A DNA stretch of 64,000 bases from Oenanthe sinensis (Eukaryota; Streptophyta; Magnoliopsida; Apiales; Apiaceae), in the NCBI GenBank assembly GCA_028671895.1, contig CM053807.1, positions 51,947,903 through 52,011,902 on the forward strand, written 5' to 3'. The notes beneath the pieces were generated by a model. The model saw only the letters and a program-made list of their open reading frames with translations. It did not search any database and was not told where the DNA came from. Positions 36,463 to 48,658 of this stretch are shown here, one piece after another. Both the position numbers and the translations under genes were made by a program. How positions within the stretch are numbered: position 1 is the first letter of the stretch; the number at the start of each line of letters is the position of its first letter.

Positions 36463-38119
36463 ATGAAACTCTCTCGTCAAATATTTGTAAGTTTAGGCTC
36501 ACTTTAATTTCGAGTCGAGAATTTTTGTATAAGTCTATATATTAAGACATAAACAAAAATACCCTTTTTTGAATTATTAAGTGAAATAAACTAACTTATA
36601 TTTCGAGTTGTATTTCCTTTGTATAAATCTCTATTATTTATTAAGAGATATAAATAAAGTTCACTCGTAGAATATTAGTAAGTTTAATTAACTTTGAACA
36701 CCAAGTTAAGTGTTGCTTGTATAAATCTCATATTATTATTTAGAGATATAAACAAGCCTTACTTGTTGAGCTCTTGAAGAAGCCTACCTAGAGTCCGAGT
36801 TGGATACCATTCGTGCAAGTAAAGGTACGACATAAACGAAACATCCTTGTTGAATCTTAGCGACATGTTTGGTGTTAGTTTAAAGGTCATAGTTCAGCAA
36901 TAAGACCTTATAAACGACCCATTTACACAACGTGCTTGATATAAATCAAGTCAATATATTCGGCAATTAGTTTAGATCATATACCCCAGCCTTATATATC
37001 GAACAAAACTAAAAAGATAATAAAAAGAAAACGTACTTGATCTCATTCAAGTCACAATATATTTGGCTTAGTTATTTTCAGCCTTGTATATCCTATATAT
37101 ATATATATTATATTTACTTTAAGTACTTGCATTGCATTCATACGCTTTACATATCGCAATTTACTTTAGCATATTTGCTTTAAAGTACTTGCATTCATAC
37201 GCTTTACATAACGTACTTTACTTTAACATACACACTTAAATTACTGCATACACGTTCGCACACATGTGTGGTTCGTCCTTCTCACGAAGAGACTAACCCC
37301 GACTCACATTTATATATTCTGTTTCTTCGGCTATATTATATATATTTGTTTGTTTGTTCCCGGTCTAGTACAGTAATATACCAGTCCACCACTCTTTCTT
37401 TCTTAAACAGGGTTATTAAGTCGTAGTACTTGTTATCTAGACTTTGTTAGTGAGGTGAGGTGAAGTGATGTGATCCTTATTCTAAGACTCAAGTCCTACG
37501 CACACCGACAAGAAGTTGGGTGTCTTTGTACTGTGAAGAAAATGAAAGATCCAAAAACTAAGACCTAATATCGAAGACCTACAAAGGGTTAGAGGAACAT
37601 AGTCCACGCATGGTTTATTTTTTCTTACTTGTATTTGAGGAGGTAACGGGGAGTTACGCTCCAAGATAAATTTGTAAAGGTTCTATTTAGATTGTGAGGA
37701 ATTAACGGGGAGTTACGCTTCAAGATAAATCTAGTAGGTTTGCTATTGTATTTTGAGGGGTTAACGAGGAGTTAAGGTCCAAGATAAATATATAGTGGTT
37801 GTAAAGGTTTCTCCGCCGCCATAAGGAGTGCATCTTTTTATAGTGAGAAAATCTCGAATTCAGGGAGAGACTCGGGGACTAGACTAGGGGTGAACGAATT
37901 CGTTAGGGGATTGCGTCATCGCAAACCAGGATAAAAATTTTGTGTATTGTGTGCTATATTTCCTTACTCTCTTTTAATTTTTGCACTTGATTTATTAGTT
38001 GACTAGTAACAATTTTAAAAGAGAAGAGAAATTTTTAAAACGTCAAATTCTAATTTTTAAAAGGATATTAAGATATTCAACCCCCCTTCTAGCTAATAAC
38101 CATCCTTACGGACCTAACA
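36463..38119 (+). mobile_element. Probable Sirevirus-type copia LTR (3' portion), including ~100-bp repeats
   Basis: The right end reads TTCAACCCCCCTTCTAG and stops at CGGACCTAACA (38119), the same style of terminus as the LTR pair at 17756/28197 in inverted orientation. AACCAGGATAAAAATTTTGTG near 37925 resembles the R-U5 of SIRE-type LTRs. The ~100-bp repeats (36463-36870) and a 59-bp repeat lie upstream. No matching left terminus (TGTTAGG...) was found, so whether it is a solo, truncated or very long LTR is open. If it begins before 32890, the 3.2-kb solo LTR is nested inside it. Confidence 0.5.
37637..37800. repeat. 59-bp tandem repeat, about 2.8 copies
   Basis: Units start at 37637, 37696 and 37755 with the core TTAACGGGGAGTTACGCTYC followed by AAGATAAAT. 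It is located upstream of a TTTTTATAG TATA-like box at about 37830 of the putative copia LTR. Confidence 0.85.
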
Positions 38120-39300
38120 AAATCAAAATCAATAATAACTTTTAAAAATTTATAAATTATTATTAATTAATCATAGTAATTTTTTTTGAAATTTAAAAGG
38201 TGTATTCGATTTAGATTATTAATAATTCATGTATTCTAAGAATAGAACTTTTTTTGCAAAAATACCAACTTTTTTAAAAGTATTTTGCAAAAATATAATT
38301 TTTTTAAATAAAAATTGCAAAATACATTTTTCTTATTTTTTTTTACAAAAATACGATTTTAACTTTATAACCATAATTGCAGCTGAAATCAACTGAAATC
38401 AACTACAAATACAATTTTAAAATTTAGTAATTATAAAAATATTTGGTTGCATAATGTGTTACTTAACAAGTTGCATCGGTTAAGTTTCAAAAAAAAAGTT
38501 GCATTAGTTAAATCAAATGCAACTAAAAAATCCATTCAACAACAACTTCAATTATTTTCCAGAAAAATGAAAAAAAGAAGTTGCATGAGTTGTTTTTTGT
38601 TACAAATCGTACTTTTACAAATATTTTCAGAAGATATTAAAATCGCAAAAATACCTTAAAAAGTTAGTATTTTTGATAATTTACTTTTAATAAATTATAT
38701 TGTTGATTTACAAATTTACACCGAGTTTATATAGAATTTGTATGATAGTTTGTACTGTTCATGGACTGTTAAGTCTAAAATCTAATAAAATCTCTTATAT
38801 ACTGGTAGTACCAGATTTCAAAAAGTTTAACATATATTATAAAATCTAACAAAATATATGAATTTTTTAATGTTAATAAAATTTTGAAAATTATTATATT
38901 TTAATAAAAAATTAATAATTAATATTAAATACTTGAAATGTTAAAAAGTTAACTAAAATTTACATTGAATACATTCAAATTTTATAAAATATGAATTAAA
39001 TATCATTAAAGTTTAAAAGAAAATTTAAAATTTTAATTAAATACATTTAGATTGTAATAAAAAATTGAAAAATAAAATAAAATACCTTATATTTCGTAGA
39101 AGTACTACTCTATAAAATTTAAATTAAATACACTCTTAAATATAATGCTTTAAATAAATAAGAGAGCGGGGTCCATGGGTAAAGCAAAAGAATATCTGTA
39201 GACCTGTGAAAAAACAAGAGTAATACTCATAAATAATAGAGTATGTTTTGTCTTGTAGAGAGACAAAGGTTGGGTGCGTGCGGTGTTGTAAGTTGTAAGT
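38120..39300. other. AT-rich spacer upstream of FTIP3-like gene
   Basis: Low-complexity A/T-rich sequence with many short homopolymer runs. No gene, inverted terminus or array was recognised. The proximal promoter of the MCTP gene probably starts after 39150. Confidence 0.5.
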
Positions 39301-39450
39301 ATCTCCTCTACTCATTTCTACACATTTTACTCTCTCCCTCTCTCACTTGATTTAAAATTTCTTCTCTCTCTAGGTTTTTAATCTGAAAGAATCTGCAATC
39401 TCGGCTTCCATCTTATCACCTTGCAATGGATTCTCCACTATACTTTTGAG

Positions 39451-39891
39451 GTATATACACTCACTTCACTTAAACACCCCACCTCCCTTCATTCTGTTTT
39501 ACATCTTGATAGATTCATATCTATATTTTTATATTCGGACCTTACTTTTTGTGTTTTATTCCTGTGTATTTTCTTCTTCTACAGATGCTTTTCTTTTTTC
39601 TTGGTAATCTTAGTTAATGGACTAAGCAATAATTAATATTAATACCGTTTTAAGTATTTTCTTTTAGTGGGCTTGTTAAAGGTTGAAACTTTCAAGATAT
39701 ACAATGCTGAGTTTTTTTCAAAGTGCTCAGATCTAATGAATTGCAAATGGGAAAAATATTAAAATCAATTTGTGTGGTACTGGGTCATTTTGCTATTTAT
39801 ATGAATTCTGTAATTGAGATCTAGGGTTTTTTAGTACCTGGTTTGAGTTTTTCCTAATAATTCTTTTTTGTTTCATGTTCTGTATGTGTAG
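39451..39891 (+). other. Probable 5' UTR intron of the FTIP3-like gene
   Basis: The donor tttgag|GTATATAC is at 39451. The acceptor is a T-rich tract ending GTGTAG at 39891. The upstream leader is CT-rich (39330-39375), typical of plant 5' UTRs, and exon sequence from 39892 leads to the ATG at 40051. A leader intron in an otherwise intronless MCTP gene is plausible but needs transcript support. Confidence 0.5.
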
Positions 39892-40050
39892 GCAGCTTGT
39901 TCAACATCAAAGACAGCTTATATTTAGGGTTTAGTCATTTCGTAATATTGTTAATATCTGGAGCAAAGCTGCTTTCCTGACCAGTGCTACAACTTGGACT
40001 CTTATCTCACTATTTGTTGTTTTAAACATTTCGAGCATTAAGCAAGTAAA

Positions 40051-42378
40051 ATGCAGAGACCTCCACATGAAGATTTCTCACTCAAGGAGACCAAACCCCA
40101 CCTTGGGGGTGGCAGGGCTACTGGTGATAAGCTCACAAGTACCTATGACCTTGTCGAGCAAATGCAGTACCTTTATGTTCGAGTTGTCAAAGCAAAAGAT
40201 TTACCTGCCAAGGATCTCACCGGTAGTTGTGACCCGTATGTTGAAGTTAAGCTAGGAAACTATAAGGGTACAACTCGTCATTTTGAGAAGAAATCAAATC
40301 CTGAATGGTTGCAGATTTTTGCCTTTTCAAAAGATCGAATTCAGGCCTCTGTGCTGGAAGCCACTGTGAAAGACAAGGATGTACTCAAGGATGATTTCAT
40401 GGGTAGGGTCCTGTTTGACCTTAATGAGGTCCCTAAGCGGGTTCCTCCTGATAGTCCTCTTGCAGCACAGTGGTATAGACTGGAAGATAGGAACGGGAAC
40501 AAACTTAAGGGAGAGCTCATGTTGGCTGTCTGGTGGGGTACCCAAGCTGATGAAGCATTTCCTGAAGCATGGCATTCAGATGCAGCAACTGTTAGTGGTG
40601 CCGACAGCCTTTCAAGCATTCGCTCAAAGGTTTATCTTTCACCCAAGCTTTGGTATCTCAGGGTAAATGTTATTGAAGCACAGGATTTGATTCCCACCGA
40701 TAAGACAAGGTTTCCGGATGTTTTTGTGAAGGCTATCCTAGGAAATCAAGCTCTAAGAACAAGAAGTTCTATGAGCAAATCAATCAATCCAATGTGGAAT
40801 GAAGACCTGATGTTTGTAGCAGCAGAACCATTCGAAGAGCCTTTAATCTTGAGTGTGGAAGATAGAGTTGCACCAAACAAGGATGAAGTTTTGGGACGGT
40901 GTGCTATTCCCTTGCAGTACGTGGACAGGAGGTTAGATCATAAACCTCTGCATACTAAGTGGTACACACTTGAGAAGCATGTCATTATTACCGAGGGAGA
41001 TAAGAAGAAGGAGATCAAATTTTCAAGTAGGATTCATATGAGAATCTGTTTGGAAGGTGGTTATCATGTTTTGGATGAATCCACGCATTACAGTAGTGAT
41101 CTCAGACCGACTGCAAAACAATTGTGGAAGTCCAGCATTGGGGTTCTGGAGGTGGGAATTCTGAATGCTCAGGGTTTATCTCCTATGAAAACGAAAGATG
41201 GGAGGGCAACAACAGATGCTTATTGTGTTGCCAAATATGGTCAGAAGTGGGTCCGAACCCGGACAATCATAGATAGTGCTGCCCCCAAGTGGAATGAGCA
41301 GTATACGTGGGAAGTTTTTGATCCGTGCACTGTGATAACAGTTGGAGTGTTTGATAACTGTCATCTTCATGGCGGGGATAAGGCTGGTGGAGCACGGGAT
41401 TCACGGATCGGAAAGGTCAGGATTCGCCTTTCTACTCTCGAAACAGACAGGGTTTACACACATTCATATCCGCTTTTGGTTTTGCATCCAACTGGTGTGA
41501 AGAAAATGGGAGAAATTCATTTGGCTGTGAGATTTACATGCTCTTCCTTGCTGAATATGATGAACATGTATTCACAACCGCTGTTGCCCAAGATGCATTA
41601 CGTTAATCCACTAACTGTTAGTCAGCTGGATAGCTTGAGGCACCAGGCCACTCAAATTGTGTCCATGAGGCTTAGTCGTGCAGAGCCACCTCTGCGAAAA
41701 GAGGTGGTGGAGTACATGCTTGATGTTGGATCCCACATGTGGAGTATGAGAAGAAGTAAAGCTAATTTCTTTAGAATTATGGCAGTTTTTGGTGGACTGA
41801 TTGCTGTTGGCAAATGGTTTGATCAGATTTGCAACTGGAAGAATCCCATAACCACTGTGCTGATACACATCTTGTTCTTGATATTGGTATTATATCCAGA
41901 ACTAATACTACCAACCATTTTCCTCTACCTCTTCCTAATTGGAGTATGGTACTATAGATGGAGGCCAAGGCATCCTCCTCACATGGACACTCGCCTCTCT
42001 TGTGCTGATAATGCACATCCTGATGAACTGGACGAGGAGTTTGATACATTTCCAACTTCACGACCTGCTGACATGGTTAGGATGAGATATGATAGGTTGA
42101 GAAGTATTGCTGGGAGAATACAGACTGTGGTCGGTGACTTGGCAACTCAAGGGGAAAGGCTGCAATCTTTGTTAAGCTGGAGAGATCCTAGAGCTACAGC
42201 ACTCTTTGTAATTTTCTGCTTGGTTGCAGCTATTGTTCTTTATGTCACTCCTTTCCAAGTTGTGGCCCTTGTCGCAGGTTTCTATGTGCTAAGACATCCA
42301 AGGTTTCGTCACAAGCTTCCTTCTGTCCCGCTTAATTTCTTCAGGAGATTGCCAGCAAGAACTGATTGTATGCTGTGA
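40051..42378 (+). CDS. FTIP3: MCTP/FTIP3-FTIP4-type protein with three C2 domains and PRT_C region
   Basis: An intronless 775-aa frame. C2 domains lie at about 38-150, 197-320 and 362-490, with acidic Ca2+/lipid-loop residues in GSCDPYVEVKLG and KDKDVLKDDF. The C-terminal phosphoribosyltransferase-like PRT_C region (about 570-775) carries hydrophobic segments at about 575-640 and 715-747 that anchor the protein in the ER. It ends RLPARTDCML. Length and sequence match Arabidopsis FTIP3/MCTP3 and FTIP4/MCTP4 as I recall them. These proteins tether ER to plasma membrane at plasmodesmata and regulate trafficking, including of SHOOT MERISTEMLESS. Start: the first ATG, giving MQRPPHEDFSLKETKP, the family N-terminus. 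A second MCTP paralogue lies 18 kb downstream on the other strand. Confidence 0.96.
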   Translation: MQRPPHEDFSLKETKPHLGGGRATGDKLTSTYDLVEQMQYLYVRVVKAKDLPAKDLTGSCDPYVEVKLGNYKGTTRHFEKKSNPEWLQIFAFSKDRIQASVLEATVKDKDVLKDDFMGRVLFDLNEVPKRVPPDSPLAAQWYRLEDRNGNKLKGELMLAVWWGTQADEAFPEAWHSDAATVSGADSLSSIRSKVYLSPKLWYLRVNVIEAQDLIPTDKTRFPDVFVKAILGNQALRTRSSMSKSINPMWNEDLMFVAAEPFEEPLILSVEDRVAPNKDEVLGRCAIPLQYVDRRLDHKPLHTKWYTLEKHVIITEGDKKKEIKFSSRIHMRICLEGGYHVLDESTHYSSDLRPTAKQLWKSSIGVLEVGILNAQGLSPMKTKDGRATTDAYCVAKYGQKWVRTRTIIDSAAPKWNEQYTWEVFDPCTVITVGVFDNCHLHGGDKAGGARDSRIGKVRIRLSTLETDRVYTHSYPLLVLHPTGVKKMGEIHLAVRFTCSSLLNMMNMYSQPLLPKMHYVNPLTVSQLDSLRHQATQIVSMRLSRAEPPLRKEVVEYMLDVGSHMWSMRRSKANFFRIMAVFGGLIAVGKWFDQICNWKNPITTVLIHILFLILVLYPELILPTIFLYLFLIGVWYYRWRPRHPPHMDTRLSCADNAHPDELDEEFDTFPTSRPADMVRMRYDRLRSIAGRIQTVVGDLATQGERLQSLLSWRDPRATALFVIFCLVAAIVLYVTPFQVVALVAGFYVLRHPRFRHKLPSVPLNFFRRLPARTDCML

Positions 42379-43427
42379 GCAGCCATTAACTGTCACTTCC
42401 TTTGGTGGTTGATCTGTTCAGCCCTCTAATGTTGTGAAACTAGCAGTTGGTTTATGATTCATTTTATGCGTTACTTGAGATTTCAGTTCAAAAGTCCAAC
42501 TCTGCAGCAAGCATATCATTTTGATTTAAATATGCTGTTTTAATTATTATTATTATTATCTCTCGAGTGAAATAGATGGTTGATATATTTGTTGAAAATG
42601 CGGATGTCCTGCTATTTAAGTTTACTACATGTTTCTTTTCCATGACTGTTGAAAATGTGATTTGAATCTTGGATACGAGATATGTTAGAAGAAATGGAAC
42701 ATGAATTGACATGTAAGCAATAGCTGATGGAGCAGATGAGTTTGGTGAACTTGTAGAAAATTAGTTTGTTGATATTGGTTTTTCAAAGGTATGCTGGTGT
42801 TTTTTTGTTTGTGAAAAAGAAGAGTATCCTCCTATCCGATATTATGTAGTACTAAGTTATAATATTATTCTTTTAATTTAATTAATTAATAATAATTTTA
42901 TTTTATTCAATACAGTATTATGGATGTTCTATGACCATTTATTTTTATACTAATAATATAAGAGAAAAATGTATTGAAGGTCAATTTTAAATAATTTATC
43001 TAAAACTAAAAATGAAATGACATTTTTATAATAATAAAATTGAAAAATAATTTAAACAATTTTTTCCTAATAAATTAACCACCACCGAAGATAGATAACC
43101 CTAAGAAATGCAGGCAAAGGAGAGTGGCGTAATGCTCGCAGAAATCATCCAAGTTTACATTGAAACTGATAAGGGTGGGGTGAGTGCGGTGTGTGTGTGA
43201 GATGTTTAATGCTTGTGTACGCAGTCACGCTTATGTCCGATTGTTTAATTTATTCAACTAAATTATTATTGGACTACTTGTTTTTAGGGTTCAGTTGGGG
43301 GACAGACGGGGCGGGCGTCGCCGAGGGGAGGGAGGCTTTTTTTCTTTTTTAATTATTTGAGGTATTATTATATCATAACCTAGTGTAAAAACGTAGTTTA
43401 AGATTTGGCAAACAACTCTACTAATCC
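42379..43427. other. FTIP3-like 3' UTR and spacer
   Basis: No gene. A GC-rich patch with GGGGCGGGCGTCGCCGAGG at about 43308-43328 stands out from the AT-rich surroundings; its role is unknown. Confidence 0.5.
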
Positions 43428-43459
43428 TGATGCTGATGCTGATGCTGATGCTAATGCTA

Positions 43460-43496
<37 letters not shown>
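43428..43496. repeat. (TGATGC)n and (CT)n compound microsatellite
   Basis: About five TGATGC hexamers (43428-43458) followed by about 16 CT dinucleotides (43464-43495). A small open frame runs through it but has no other support. Confidence 0.9.
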
Positions 43497-43497
<1 letters not shown>

Positions 43498-45246
43498 GTC
43501 AGGATGCCAGCCCTCCGCCCAATTATCAAATCAATTTCTTCTTGGGATGATACGATAAATGTCGTCGTCGTTATATTTTCTCATCAGGTATACTCTACTT
43601 CTCTTCATTACTTTGATTTTTTCTTCTCCTTTTTTTACACTGGATATAACCTTTCTAAATGTTAATTCATCTACTTGTCAATCATTCACTAGCTCTCATG
43701 GATATTATTAACAACTTATAAACAGAATCACATTCATCTCTAATCTACTCATTACAATCTTCAAACCATATATTCTAACAGATATTTAAACGCTCTTTGC
43801 CCAAAAACATTATTATTATCTTAAGTATTATATAACTTCTCACTTGCGCTTCACTCACAGAGGGGGATGTGCACATCTCACATGAATTCTTTTTGTATCA
43901 AGTCAAAATACTAGATACCCGTATATCTCAACATATTTAAGTTGCACTACTTCGCAAATTATTCCTAAAATGACAAGATATATAATTCAATCATATCTAA
44001 GGCATGATATTATTCTGGCAGAATTAGAGCAATTCAAATTAGATGACCAAACATGGCCGACTCGTTGTAAATAATATTTTGTTATTTACTCTTTCATCAA
44101 TGTCATATTTGACAGTTCCCCAGACAAGTTGCTCCATCGTCTCGCAGCGGGACAAGTCACAGACCCGGTCCAGATGGGAAACTCATACAAGTAATTGGAA
44201 AAATCTATCACCTCAATACTTCGGGATTATGTTCCGCGCCGAGGATTTGGAACTACTGCTACACCAGGAGGGAACTCCCAAAGACTGCACAAACTGTCTA
44301 CCACTCAATAGCAGCTCATGCATTAACAGATTCGCTAATACTTCCTGGTAAGACATACTTTTGGCCTAACGGGTCATACCAAGTATCCTACAAAGAGACT
44401 CCCGGAAGCCAGAAGTATTAAAGGAATGGCCATAGGAACTTTTAGAAGGGGCCAGAGAAATGTCTCTACCTGCTGAACTAAAAATTACTACAATAGTTTG
44501 CACTCCTACAAGGTGCCTAATAAATGGTCCTCGTATAAATAAAAGAGAAACCAGATATAATAAAATAGGTGTGAATGATATGTATACTTTTGATACAAGG
44601 GTTTGTGTTATATCCATTTTGGGGGTGGGGGTGGGGGTGGGGGTGGGGGTCTCTTAGCACCCTTGTAACTCCAATAGGGAGAGGCACCCAATAGTTTCAT
44701 ACTACGTAAATGTTGGCAGCCTTCTCGACATCTGTATTAGGGATGCTCTTACAAATTCTACTGTTATATAATATCCTAGAACTTATTTATATGGCCCCTT
44801 TGTTTTTATATGTTATAACTTTTATATCATGTATATATAATGAAAACCAAGTGGGGGATCACTTGCCACTTTTAAAATTTTTCAACTTTCCCTTACAATA
44901 TTTTAGTTCAATATCTCTTTTTTATATTTTGGTTCTATTTCAAAAAGCACAAAAAAGTCTCAATATAATTTGCGGATGGCCTTCATCTTTTCTTATCTCT
45001 ATCTCTCTTGTTTTTCGGGGGTAGGGGTGGGTTTGTTTTGAGTTAGATATTATAGGCTTTTAATGGATTTTAAATAGTCCATGGATTCTAACAAATTTTT
45101 AAGTCAAATCTATGCATAATTTTGCAGATTATGCGAAGAGTGTAAGCAGATTTCGCGAAGAGTGTAAGCAGATTTCAACATATTTTAATGACTGATTTAG
45201 TATGATTATGTTAGACTTTATAAAATACATATATTAGTAAATGATA
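43497..45246. other. Unclassified intergenic region
   Basis: The stretch 44100-44660 is less AT-rich than its surroundings, with two short frames (44043-44351 plus and 44366-44617 minus) that match no family I recognise. It could be a fragment of an unknown transposon or an organellar insertion. At 45129-45176 a 25-bp unit containing GCGAAGAGTGTAAGCAGATTT is repeated twice. Confidence 0.4.
44621..44650 (+). repeat. (GGGGGT)5 repeat, predicted G-quadruplex
   Basis: Five runs of five G separated by single T. With G-tracts of five and one-base loops this is a textbook parallel G-quadruplex motif on the plus strand. It has no gene context that I can see. Confidence 0.9.
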
Positions 45247-45497
45247 CTCCCTCCGTCCCGGCCAAATGTTTACATTTGGTCCGGGCACGGAGACCAAGGA
45301 TAGTGGGTGTAATAGTGATTTTATTGTTAAAATAAATGAAATAGTGGGTGTAATAGTGTAAAGTGTTGAAAAAGTGGAGTGAAGTAGTGGATGTAATAAT
45401 ATATTTATTGTTAAAAGTTACTATTTTTAGTAATGTAAAGAATTGGGTGGGACGTCCCAAAAAGGAAAGTGTAAAGAATTGGTTGGGACGGAGGGAG
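45247..45497. mobile_element. Stowaway-type MITE, copy A (251 bp)
   Basis: Terminal inverted repeats CTCCCTCCGTCCC / GGGACGGAGGGAG with TA duplications at 45245-45246 and 45498-45499. As far as I can compare, it equals the reverse complement of the copy at 56164-56414 over the whole length. No transposase; such elements are mobilised by Tc1/mariner-like enzymes. Confidence 0.93.
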
Positions 45498-45994
45498 TAA
45501 TAGTTTAAAATATTAATAAACTAAAACTGTATTGATTCGAAACTAATTTTCAATCAAAAAGAAATATACAAAGTACTTTTAAATTAATATAATTATTTTA
45601 AATAAAATAACATATTTCAAATTGAAAAATAAAGTAAACTCTACATTAGTATTTCCTATTTTATCATACATTGTCCTAAAATTCTCATTGTCTTTGAACC
45701 TCTCGGTTATCCTCTTCATTTTCATTGTTATTGTTAGTGTCTATCATTTCATGACATATAATATTATTAACTCATTCAACAAAGATTCATAAGATATAAA
45801 AATTAGATATACACACACAATAATTCATGACAATATATAGTTATACACATATATTAAACGAGTTGCAATAATACTCATCTCTAGAAAGTATATAACTTAT
45901 AAGGACAAACGAATATATTAGATGTAACTAGTTATATTTATATATATAGACTTATAGAGTAAGGTTCTAAAGAAAACTCTTTTAATAAGAATTA

Positions 45995-46350
45995 GAGCAC
46001 CACCAACCATATCAAAGCCATTAGCTAAATCCTATGTGACATCTATAATCTATTTATAAAGAATTGGAAAAAAAAATCAACTCCAACCATTCCCACCCTT
46101 TAGGTAAAATTATAAAGATCTTTAAACTCATTGTCTATATTTGCTAGTCAATTAACATTATCCAAATTTAATAGACTCCCTCCAAAATTACTTCTTTCTA
46201 TAGCTAAAAAAATATTAATTTTAAATTATACCTAATCAATATAGAGAATACCAAGGGAGAATAACACATTTTTTATTCTTTATAGTATAGAGAATGACTA
46301 TTTTATTATTATTTTAGCCAATCAATTAGCTAATATGGTTGGAGATGCTT
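45995..46350. mobile_element. PIF/Harbinger-like MITE (356 bp)
   Basis: The ends are GAGCACCACCAACCATAT and, inverted, AAGCATCTCCAACCATAT. TTA duplications lie at 45992-45994 and 46351-46353. Internal sequence is AT-rich and non-coding. The CTCCAACC-type terminus is common in plant Tourist/Harbinger MITEs. Confidence 0.7.
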
Positions 46351-46353
46351 TTA

Positions 46354-48658
46354 GAGAGCTTGAGAGTAAAAAAAAAGATTACTTTTTTTGGTAATAATTG
46401 TTATTATTTTAACTATCAATATTTGTTTAAATCCATAATTCAATCATTAATTAAATTTTAAAAAGATTCATGCAAAAATATTAATTTTTTTAATTGAGAT
46501 TTTAAAATAGATTCCTTAAAATTTGTGAAATCGAACACACATTTTAATTTTTCTAATAATTTTTTCTGTTTGCAAATAGATAGTTGTTAATAATTGACCA
46601 CCCAGAAGTGTATAAACGATTTAATAATATTTATAATTTTTTTATTATAATATTAATTTTTAAGTGGTTTTTTTGTCTCTTGAACCGTGGCCTATATAAT
46701 ATAAATATGCATCGCTATATATAATCCTTAGAAATCTTTTTGTTAAAGATGATTTGTATAATTCATAAGTAAAAACATATTAAACTCCAACGAAATCAAT
46801 CAATTTTGACAAGTCCCTAGAATTTATTGATATTTGAATACAAACATATTTATATTAGGGTCCGCCTTGATTCCTAAATAAGTTATGGATTATAATATGC
46901 CTGCAACTCTTATTTCCAAATTGTGATAATTAAGGTGAGTCTTATTTTGGTAAAAATATGAATTGCGGAGGGATTTCTGTGGTAATTATCAGAAATTGGA
47001 TTTTTAGTAGATTAAAATTGTGATAAATGTGGTGCCTATAACTATAAATATAGGGTGGTGCCTATAAATATAAATATAGTATATAGGATTTTGAAATAAT
47101 GCTAAAGTTAGAGATTTGTGTGAGAGATATATAAGATAAAGTTTTTGCCAAGGTGAGATGATGGTATTTAAGAGTGTTCAATGAGGAGCAACTGCATTCT
47201 TATTTAGTGGATTGGTGGTTTTTCCCTCCCTTAATGGATCTTCACTTTGATTGTTTGTGTTTGTTATTGTGTTTTATTAACGTCAATTTATTGCGGTTGT
47301 GATCCTGATAATTTAAAAGGATCTATTTAGATCATTATTGAATACCATGAGATTTTGCTTGATTCTTTAGAATCTTAGTTGAATGTTTAGTAGATTTTAA
47401 AAGATAATTTAGAATCCCAATTGAGTTCCCATTATACTAAAAATACAAAATAATTTATAAAGTAAAAATTGAGTACACCCCCAACCCAAATAAATAGTAC
47501 ATATAACTTAACTATCAAATTATGAATACGAATCCGATCCAAATACCTAGACAAATGGAGTCACAAAATCACGAGGATAAACATGGGAATGACATTATAG
47601 GGAGACTAAATTCGATGAAATTACTAAGGATCCGATTGGATGACTGAAAACCCAATGGTTTGATCAGTACCAATATAGGCCTTGGCCGATGAGACCAAAA
47701 TATGATGGGTTTACTTGGTAATTGTATGAGTTTATAGAGTTGATTGGTCCATAAAGTAGCCATAAATCCCAAAACAGATCGCTCTTGGATAAAACAATTG
47801 TGATTAATCTACTACTATCAATTATAAAATTTTGTAACTTAATAATTATAACTAAATTTACAACTTGATAGTCGATAGATATCAACAAGCCCACATCATC
47901 ATTATACGTGGCAATAATGTGAAATTGCCCATCCAAATATTTGATTTTTATACAAGTGCGACATAAATGCGAACAACGACGTACGTGTCAAATAAATGGA
48001 AATAATTATATGAAAATGAAAAGTTAAAATATAATATTTGGTGACACTTATATAAATATACCGATAAAACCTTGTTGATAACTTAATAAAAGATCAAATT
48101 TAAAGAAATATATTTATATATTAATTAGATCTTTTGCGGGTTATAGTTGCATGTGTATATGTGCAAAGAATATATGTAATGGATTTTGACACAATTTTTT
48201 TCATTCCATTTAATTATGTTGCTAAAAAATTCCCACATACTTTCATAATACTAAAATGTATAGTCTAAATCATTTATTTTTAGAAGATGCGGAATATCTT
48301 TATTACAATTAAGCTTTACTATTGGATGATCATAATTTAATTTTTATTAAATATTTCAAAGATTTATGTGTGTATGCTTTTAATTCTAAAGCGTTACAGT
48401 TTGCTAACTGGCTAAGAATTATAGCTATGGGCATTCTTGTCATTTGAAACCAAAGACCAAAAACAAGGCAGCCCCATTGCAGTTTCCATAGACTTCATTA
48501 GGTAGTAATACTTCCAGGTCTTGAGTTGTTTTTGCAGATTACAACCTATTTTTAGATTGAGAAAGAGATAAGGCCAGAAAGAAAGAAAAGAAGGTAAATT
48601 TAAAGAGGGCACCGCATTTTCTGAATTTTTGGTTTGGAAAAACTTGTCTGGTAGTGAA
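46354..48658. other. AT-rich intergenic region
   Basis: No gene recognised. The segment 46855-47400 has LTR-like features (for example TTTATTGCGGTTGTGATCC near 47288), but no paired terminus was found. The short minus-strand frames at 47569-47936 have no family resemblance. Confidence 0.45.

Noticed and set aside
43405..43665. Open frame through the Asp-Ala and Leu-Ser repeats
   Set aside because: Produced by the hexamer and CT microsatellites; the rest matches nothing.
44366..44617. Minus-strand frame; a neighbouring frame reads MAIPLILLASGSLFVGYL, reminiscent of mitochondrial NAD5
   Set aside because: The resemblance is short and stops abruptly; flanking bases do not follow nad5, so an organellar insertion cannot be claimed without a search.
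45218..45460. Frame identical to one at 56201-56419
   Set aside because: Lies in the two Stowaway MITE copies; non-coding element.
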